Positions 6,193-10,414 of a DNA stretch of 10,414 bases are shown here, piece after piece. Position 1 is the stretch's first letter. Every line of letters starts with the position of its first letter. Origin of the DNA: Candidatus Zixiibacteriota bacterium (GTDB lineage Bacteria; Zixibacteria; MSB-5A5; GN15; PGXB01). The translations under genes and the position numbers were made by a program. The DNA is taken from positions 1 to 10,414 of the forward strand of contig JAPLUS010000111.1 of assembly GCA_026397495.1 (NCBI GenBank), written 5' to 3'. The notes under the pieces were generated by a model. That model did no database searches and was not told the origin of the DNA. It saw nothing but the letters and a program-made list of their open reading frames with translations.

Positions 6193-7335
6193 TCAAACAA
6201 TCACTCGGGGTATATTGCCATTAATGCGGCTCATGACTTCATAATTGACCGTGCCGGCCCAGGATGCCATCTGATCGGCGGTTATCTGCTCTTTGCCGTC
6301 TTTTCCCAATAGCACCACCGGTTCCTCAAGTTTGACTCCCCTAATATCAGTGATATCAACCATCATCAAATTCATACAGATTCTCCCCCGAATCGGCGCC
6401 CTTTTGCCCTTAATTAAAACATAGGCCAAATTGGAAAGGGAGCGATCATAACCATCATAATAGCCAACGGGAAGAACTGCCAGCTTGGTCTTGACGCTGG
6501 TTCGATAGGTGCAACCATAACCGATAAAGGCATCCGGGGGAACATCCTTTATCTGAATCACTCTTGTTTTCCAAGTCAGAATGGGGACAAGAACGCCATT
6601 GGAACCGCCGGCCAATCGGTATGAAAGATAAGTTTCCTTGGAAGGCCATAAGCCATAAATGGCAATCCCCGGGCGAACTAATTCAAATTTGGTATCTTCA
6701 AAAAGAAGCAGAGCGGCCGAACAGGCCGTATGGCGATACTCCGGATATAATTCAAGACTGTGAATCTTCTGGACAATTTTATTAAATTGCTCCAACTGAA
6801 AATTGGCATAGGTATGATCAGTGGTATCTTCGATATTGGCGAAATGTGTGGAGACTCCTTTGAGATGAAGATATGGAGATCCCTTTATCAGCGAGACGAC
6901 CCTGGATATTTTGCCAAATTCCACACCTTGCCGATTGGTCCCGGTTTCAACTTTCAGATGAATGTTGATCATCCTTTTTGATTTTTCCGCCAGCTTTCCC
7001 AAAATAGTGATTGTCTCCAAATTATAGACAGTCAATTCCAGATTGAGATCAATGACCGCTTTCAAGTCGACCAGTGGGATATAGCCGACCACCAAAATAT
7101 TTCTTTTCCATCCACCTTGACGGGACAGACGAGCTTCTTCCAGAGAGTGGACCGCAACATACTCCACATCCTCTTTCTTAAGAAGGGTAAGTATTTGCCC
7201 CAAACCGTGGCCATAACCATTGGATTTAACCGCGGCGGCAATCAATCTTGGGCCGGCCAGTTTTCTTATAGTCCTAATATTTTTTGAAAATGCTTTGGCG
7301 TCAATCTCTAACCAGGTCAAATATTCCTTGCGCAT
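6193..7335 (-). CDS. alr: Alanine racemase
   Basis: PLP-dependent interconversion of L- and D-alanine in the cytoplasm, supplying D-Ala for peptidoglycan. Length (380 residues) is normal. The PLP lysine is Lys37 in AAAVKSNGYGHG. KVETGTNRQG (near 128-137) carries the usual carboxylated-Lys and Arg region. RPGIAIYG (221-228) holds the Arg that contacts the PLP ring nitrogen. IGYGCTY (271-277) holds the second catalytic base, Tyr273. RGRICMNLMMVDIT replaces the common CMDQxMVD with CMN, a mild variant. The start is ATG at 7335 without a strong Shine-Dalgarno sequence. It begins only 35 bases beyond the terminator of the ferritin-like operon. Next downstream is rex, 100 bases away and separately controlled. 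Confidence 0.96.
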   Translation of the reverse strand: MRKEYLTWLEIDAKAFSKNIRTIRKLAGPRLIAAAVKSNGYGHGLGQILTLLKKEDVEYVAVHSLEEARLSRQGGWKRNILVVGYIPLVDLKAVIDLNLELTVYNLETITILGKLAEKSKRMINIHLKVETGTNRQGVEFGKISRVVSLIKGSPYLHLKGVSTHFANIEDTTDHTYANFQLEQFNKIVQKIHSLELYPEYRHTACSAALLLFEDTKFELVRPGIAIYGLWPSKETYLSYRLAGGSNGVLVPILTWKTRVIQIKDVPPDAFIGYGCTYRTSVKTKLAVLPVGYYDGYDRSLSNLAYVLIKGKRAPIRGRICMNLMMVDITDIRGVKLEEPVVLLGKDGKEQITADQMASWAGTVNYEVMSRINGNIPRVIV

Positions 7336-7342
7336 AAAGCCA

Positions 7343-7370
7343 ATTAAAAATAGAGACCTTCGATAAGCAA
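7343..7370 (-). promoter_or_regulatory. Candidate promoter of alr
   Basis: In the short gap between the terminator and alr, minus-strand TTGCTT (7370-7365) and TTTAAT (7348-7343) are spaced 16 bases apart. The -10 ends 7 bases before the ATG, so transcription would start at or next to the start codon, giving a leaderless or nearly leaderless message. That would fit the missing Shine-Dalgarno sequence. The -35 is weak, so this is only a candidate. Confidence 0.3.
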
Positions 7371-7396
7371 ATAAAAAAGTCCGCCGAAGCGGACTT
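7371..7396 (-). terminator. Intrinsic terminator of the ferritin-like operon
   Basis: On the minus strand AAGTCCGC-TTCG-GCGGACTT forms a perfect 8-base stem closed by a stable UUCG-type tetraloop and runs straight into a run of Ts (TTTTTTA). It lies 22 bases beyond the stop of the ferritin-like gene at 7418. On the plus strand the hairpin is preceded by As, not followed by Ts, so it works for the minus strand only. Confidence 0.92.
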
Positions 7397-7417
7397 CCCG
7401 ATAAAAATCTTCACCTA

Positions 7418-7906
7418 TCATTTTTTCAGCCCGGCAAGCATTCCCTTTATGATCTTCATATGCCCCTCTTCAAGGTATGATAATTGCTCAAAAATTTCTT
7501 TGCCCTCCCCTGAAGCGGATTGCTCGGCCGACTTTTTGAAAAGGTCCCGTGATTGTACTTCCAGCCGATAGGCCATATTTAAAATTTCTTTCTTCGATTT
7601 CGTCTTTCGCACCTGCTCGATCAAACCCTTATGCTCGAAGGTCATTTCTTCGCCTATTTCCGGCAGACCTTTTTGTTTCAATATGTCCGCCGTACTAATC
7701 CATTTCTCAGAGCGCACCAGAGAATCAAATTGGCCCTCTAAAATCTGGAAATGCGTTTTCTCTTCGGCGGCCAAGGTTTTAAGGGTCTCCTCCAGTTTTC
7801 CATCATTTACCTTCTTTGACGCTTCCAGATAAAAAACATAAGTGGCTACCTCAGATTGAATGCCCGAGGTCAGCGCCGCCAATATATCAGGATGAACCGG
7901 TGCCAT
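7418..7906 (-). CDS. Ferritin-like (rubrerythrin-type) di-iron protein
   Basis: A 162-residue four-helix-bundle protein with a complete di-iron ligand set. Helix A has Glu19 (IQSEVATYVFY, with Tyr26 seven residues on) and helix B has Glu49 and His52 (AEEKTH). Helix C has Glu116 (YRLEVQSRDLF, with Phe where the first repeat has Tyr) and helix D has Glu146 and His149 (LEEGHMK). No CxxC rubredoxin domain follows, so it is a rubredoxin-less rubrerythrin or ferritin-like protein. Such proteins usually reduce peroxide or handle iron in anaerobes and microaerophiles. The start ATG at 7906 has a strong AAGGAG 5 bases upstream. It is second in an operon behind the half-ferritin (37-base gap) and ends at the terminator at 7371-7396. 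The precise reaction cannot be assigned. Confidence 0.88.
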   Translation of the reverse strand: MAPVHPDILAALTSGIQSEVATYVFYLEASKKVNDGKLEETLKTLAAEEKTHFQILEGQFDSLVRSEKWISTADILKQKGLPEIGEEMTFEHKGLIEQVRKTKSKKEILNMAYRLEVQSRDLFKKSAEQSASGEGKEIFEQLSYLEEGHMKIIKGMLAGLKK

Positions 7907-7943
7907 ATTTGCTCCTTAGAAATTGCCACAGAGAAGTTGGAAA

Positions 7944-8150
7944 TTACATCTCATAGAGGTAGTGTTTGTCGAGTTCCGTCTGCAATCTGGTTTTATGCTT
8001 CTGCTCTTCTTTGGCCAGAAACTGGAACATTTCCTTGGTTCCCTCATTCTCAAACAGCTGGGCATGACTATTATAGAAATCATAGGCTTCCTGCTCGCGC
8101 TGAATGGCAATTTTGATAGCTTCGAGTGGGTCGGTTGTCTTATCCAACAT
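7944..8150 (-). CDS. Half-ferritin: two-helix ferritin-like protein
   Basis: A 68-residue protein that is one half of a ferritin-like bundle. Helix A is IQREQEAYDFY (Glu19, Tyr26) and helix B is LAKEEQKHK (Glu49, His52). These residue numbers are the same as those of the first half of the 162-residue neighbour, so the two align without gaps for about 60 residues. A single copy supplies only half of the metal site, so it must pair with itself or possibly with the neighbour, as encapsulated ferritins (EncFtn) do with themselves. No encapsulin gene or cargo-loading tail is seen here. The ATG at 8150 has AAGGAG 10 bases upstream. It is first in the operon, behind the promoter at 8191-8218. The intact ribosome site, normal stop and clean motif argue against it being a broken gene. 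Confidence 0.82.
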   Translation of the reverse strand: MLDKTTDPLEAIKIAIQREQEAYDFYNSHAQLFENEGTKEMFQFLAKEEQKHKTRLQTELDKHYLYEM

Positions 8151-8190
8151 ACAATTGTCTCTCCTTACTCACTATAATCTGATTCGCCCA

Positions 8191-8218
8191 ATTTTACCCA
8201 TTTGACTAAGAAAGTCAA
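8191..8218 (-). promoter_or_regulatory. Promoter of the ferritin-like operon, with dyad operator
   Basis: On the minus strand TTGACT (8218-8213) and TAAAAT (8196-8191) are spaced 16 bases apart, each one mismatch from consensus. This predicts a leader of about 35 bases before the half-ferritin ATG. The -35 is one arm of a palindrome, TTGACT-N5-AGTCAA (8202-8218), a plausible operator for an unidentified regulator. It does not match the Rex consensus. Confidence 0.6.
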
Positions 8219-8272
8219 GATTATATATCAATAATTAATACGAATAGATACAGCGGCTTAACTATATTTTTA

Positions 8273-8303
8273 TTGAATTTCCTTAACTTATAGAATATAT
8301 AAT
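8273..8303 (+). promoter_or_regulatory. Candidate promoter of yggS operon
   Basis: A perfect TATAAT at 8298-8303 lies 19 bases after TTGAAT (8273-8278). The predicted start is about 15 bases before the yggS ATG at 8326. The spacing is long and the region very AT-rich, so the -10 is more credible than the -35. A weaker alternative uses TTGACT at 8202-8207, which would overlap the divergent ferritin promoter. Confidence 0.45.
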
Positions 8304-8325
8304 AAAGCGGGATTGTGGATAGAAA

Positions 8326-9042
8326 ATGTTCGACTATATTGAAATCAATATTAGGGATATCAAGAAGCGAATTGCTGCTGCCGCGGCTCACAGCGGGCAC
8401 CAGCCGCAGGAGATTGCCATTGTGGCCGTCTCCAAGACCTTTTCTGTCGAAGCCATAAAGGCGGCGGTCAAGGCCGGCCTAACCGAGATAGGTGAAAGCC
8501 GAATACAGGAAGCCGAGCCAAAAATTAACGCTCTGGGTAAGATTGTCCGCTGGCATATGGTCGGTCATCTTCAAACCAACAAGGTCAAAAAAGCAATTGA
8601 GCTATTCCAGATGATTCAATCGGTGGATTCAATTAGACTGGCGGAAGAAATCAATAGTTATGCTTCCAAGTTTCAGAAAAGAATCGACTGCCTTCTGGAA
8701 ATGAATTCATCGGGAGAGATTTCCAAATATGGAATCAATCCCGGAGAAACATTGAGTTTAATAAGACAAATTAGTTATCTAGAGAATATCAATCTGCGCG
8801 GATTGATGACCATTGGTCCCCTGACCGCCGATAAGGAAATCATCCGTCAATCTTTCCGATTGACCAATGAAATTTATCTGCGGGGCAGACACGCCATCGG
8901 GGAATCATTTAATATTCTTTCAATGGGAATGTCGGCCGATTTTGAAATAGCTGTTGAAGAAGGATCGAATATGCTCCGTATTGGCAGCGCCATATTCGGC
9001 CAACGGGCGGCCTCCCATAAATTTGAAATAATCAAATTCTAA
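8326..9042 (+). CDS. yggS: PLP homeostasis protein, YggS/PROSC family
   Basis: A cytoplasmic PLP-binding protein related to the alanine racemase barrel but without known enzyme activity. Family members balance pyridoxal phosphate and affect amino-acid pools. The PLP lysine is Lys37 in IVAVSKTFS. Other hallmarks are WHMVGHLQTNK (76-86), SMGMSADFEIAVEEGSNMLR (phosphate-binding Ser/Gly region) and RIGSAIFG near the end. The usual GENxxQE motif reads GESRIQE here. Length (238 residues) is typical. ATG at 8326 follows a weak ribosome site. It heads a plus-strand cluster, with 15 bases to the DivIVA-like gene. In many bacteria yggS sits beside division genes such as sepF and divIVA, and this order fits that pattern. 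Confidence 0.94.
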   Translation: MFDYIEINIRDIKKRIAAAAAHSGHQPQEIAIVAVSKTFSVEAIKAAVKAGLTEIGESRIQEAEPKINALGKIVRWHMVGHLQTNKVKKAIELFQMIQSVDSIRLAEEINSYASKFQKRIDCLLEMNSSGEISKYGINPGETLSLIRQISYLENINLRGLMTIGPLTADKEIIRQSFRLTNEIYLRGRHAIGESFNILSMGMSADFEIAVEEGSNMLRIGSAIFGQRAASHKFEIIKF

Positions 9043-9057
9043 TAAAGAAGGTGTCTT

Positions 9058-9645
9058 ATGGAATTAACACCCAACGAAATCAGAAATCAAAAATTTGCCG
9101 TCTCGATGCGGGGTTACAATCGTTCCGAGGTTGATGCCTTCAAGAATGCCGCGGCGGCCGTTCTTGAGGAAGCCAAAGTGGCCTATTTAAAATTGGCCGA
9201 GGAAAAAGAATCGCTGGCTCTCCGCTATCAAGAACTTAAGAATCTTGAAGAAACAATTAAAGCGGCCGTTGTTGAGGCTCAAAAAGGGGCGGAAACCACT
9301 CTGTCCAATGCCAAAAAGGAATCTGAATTGATTATCGCGGAGGCCCGACGACGGCGCGACGACGCCATTGAGCAGAAATACCGCAAGTTAGCCGAGGCGG
9401 AAGCCCGCCTGGAGGAACTCGAGTTCACCCGCCGCAGTTTCTATATTAGACTAAAAGCCGATTTAGGGGTACATTTGAAACTCCTTGACACTATGAACCC
9501 GGAAGCTCCGGAAAAAGAGACCAAAGAGAAACCCAGATTGGACGAATTTGAGAATGACATCGATAGAATAGTGGAACAATTCCGTCTTGAGACCGGCGCC
9601 CCAGAGGAGAAAAAAGATGAGCCAACTCAAAACAATGATATCTGA
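9058..9645 (+). CDS. DivIVA-domain coiled-coil protein
   Basis: The N-terminus ELTPNEIRNQKFAVSMRGYN, followed by RSEVDAF, is the DivIVA/GpsB lipid-binding domain signature. Residues about 30-140 form a long charged coiled coil (runs such as AEAEARLEELE), and the tail from about 150 is acidic and Lys/Glu rich (EAPEKETKEKPRLDEFENDI). DivIVA proteins bind negatively curved membrane at poles and division sites and recruit partners. In the FCB group their role is little studied, so polar or septal scaffolding is inferred from the family. The ATG at 9058 has AAGG 6 bases upstream. Its last 29 bases overlap the start of the next gene and contain that gene's ribosome site, which suggests translational coupling. 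Confidence 0.88.
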   Translation: MELTPNEIRNQKFAVSMRGYNRSEVDAFKNAAAAVLEEAKVAYLKLAEEKESLALRYQELKNLEETIKAAVVEAQKGAETTLSNAKKESELIIAEARRRRDDAIEQKYRKLAEAEARLEELEFTRRSFYIRLKADLGVHLKLLDTMNPEAPEKETKEKPRLDEFENDIDRIVEQFRLETGAPEEKKDEPTQNNDI

Positions 9646-10414
9646 AGCGTCGGCCTATATCCGCACTAAGACCAATCTCATCCCGCAAATTGGGATTATT
9701 CTCGGCACCGGGCTCGGTTCACTGGTTGACGGTATCGAAATTGCCGCCAAGATTGATTACACCGATATTCCCAACTTTCCCGTTTCAACGGTCGAATCGC
9801 ACGCCGGACGGCTTTTCCTTGGACATCTGAAAGGAAAACCGGTAGTAGCTATGCAGGGAAGGTTCCATTATTACGAAGGATATACCCTTCAGCAGGTAAC
9901 TTTCCCGGTGCGAGTAATGAGGGAGCTGGGGATAAAGATCCTCATTGTTTCCAACGCCTGTGGCGGACTAAATCCCCTTTTCCAGCGTGGCGATATTATG
10001 ATTATCACCGACCATATAAATTTACTGGGTGATAATCCCCTGATTGGCCCCAACGATGATACTATCGGCGACCGTTTCCCCGATATGTACAATTGCTATG
10101 ATAGGGAACTGATCAAGCTGGCTGAGGAAATTGCCCTGGAGCAGAAGCTCTCCGTGAAAAAGGGTGTTTATGTCTCTGTAGCCGGGCCCAATTTGGAAAC
10201 TGCGGCGGAATATCGCTTTCTTCGCACTATCGGCGCCGATGTGGTCGGCATGTCCACCGTCCCCGAAGTGATCGCGGCGCGTCATCAGCATACCAAGGTT
10301 TTGGCCTTTTCTATTATTACCGATATGGGCTTGCCCGATGCCCTGACCGCCTGCTCGCTGGATGAAATTATCGCCACGGCCAACAAGGCCGAACCAAAAC
10401 TGCGGGAACTGATT
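9617..10414 (+). CDS. Purine nucleoside phosphorylase, trimeric type (runs off the right edge)
   Basis: Phosphorolysis of purine nucleosides to base and ribose-1-phosphate (purine salvage, cytoplasm). The 266 codons present run to the last base without a stop; the family is usually about 270-280 residues, so only the tail is missing. Motifs: GTGLGS (31-35, phosphate loop), SHAGR (His62), GRFHYYEGY (Arg82, His84, Glu87), SNACGGLN (112-119), AGPNLETAAEY (Glu194, base contact) and GMSTVPE (Met212, Ser213). The base-recognition Asn of human PNP (Asn243, in ITNKV) is Asp236 here (ITDMG), which may widen or shift specificity towards 6-aminopurines. ATG at 9617 follows GAGGAG by 7 bases, inside the end of the DivIVA-like gene. 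The protein is trimeric by family inference. Confidence 0.94.
   Translation, partial: MSQLKTMISEASAYIRTKTNLIPQIGIILGTGLGSLVDGIEIAAKIDYTDIPNFPVSTVESHAGRLFLGHLKGKPVVAMQGRFHYYEGYTLQQVTFPVRVMRELGIKILIVSNACGGLNPLFQRGDIMIITDHINLLGDNPLIGPNDDTIGDRFPDMYNCYDRELIKLAEEIALEQKLSVKKGVYVSVAGPNLETAAEYRFLRTIGADVVGMSTVPEVIAARHQHTKVLAFSIITDMGLPDALTACSLDEIIATANKAEPKLRELI

Noticed and set aside
9889..10291. Two minus-strand open frames opposite the phosphorylase
   Set aside because: Both are antisense to a gene with full catalytic motifs and neither has a plausible product.

Overview
The window looks like chromosome from an uncultured bacterium of the FCB group, for example a Zixibacteria-like lineage. This is inferred from three things. 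There is a type IX secretion (Por) C-terminal sorting-domain fragment at 5307-5468. Rex, a PROSC/YggS protein, a DivIVA-like coiled-coil protein and a trimeric purine nucleoside phosphorylase lie close together. Non-coding gaps are AT-rich while genes have moderate GC. No taxonomic search could be run, so the assignment is tentative.

Layout. Positions 1-857 are mostly debris: a possible gene start leaving the left edge, a consensus-like promoter, a collapsed IS3-family element (first codons of orfA joined to the last codons of orfB), and about 490 bases with no recognisable gene. Positions 858-4337 (minus) encode a 1159-residue GH13 alpha-amylase-superfamily protein with large flanking regions on both sides of the catalytic barrel. 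Positions 4338-5147 are a second decayed patch: the first codons of another transposase (plus), a small membrane-anchored ORF (minus), and an inverted repeat. This patch abuts the 3' end of a tRNA-Glu (5148-5225, minus) that has its own strong promoter.

Positions 5307-8150 (minus) carry rex, alanine racemase, a four-helix ferritin-like/rubrerythrin-type protein and a 68-residue half-ferritin. The two ferritin-like genes form an operon ended by a clear intrinsic terminator at 7371-7396, so alr starts a new unit or depends on readthrough. rex has a near-perfect Rex operator just upstream, implying autoregulation by NADH/NAD+ ratio. From a divergent promoter region at 8151-8325 the plus strand carries yggS, a divIVA-like gene and a purine nucleoside phosphorylase gene that runs off the right edge. 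These are tightly packed, the last pair overlapping by 29 bases.

Most notable. The C-terminus of Rex, plus 33 further codons in the same frame beyond its stop, reads as a type IX secretion sorting domain. A cytosolic NADH sensor has apparently been joined to the 3' end of a secreted-protein gene and then separated from most of it by a TAA stop. Second, the 68-residue half-ferritin aligns without gaps, ligand for ligand, to the first half of the complete ferritin-like protein next to it.
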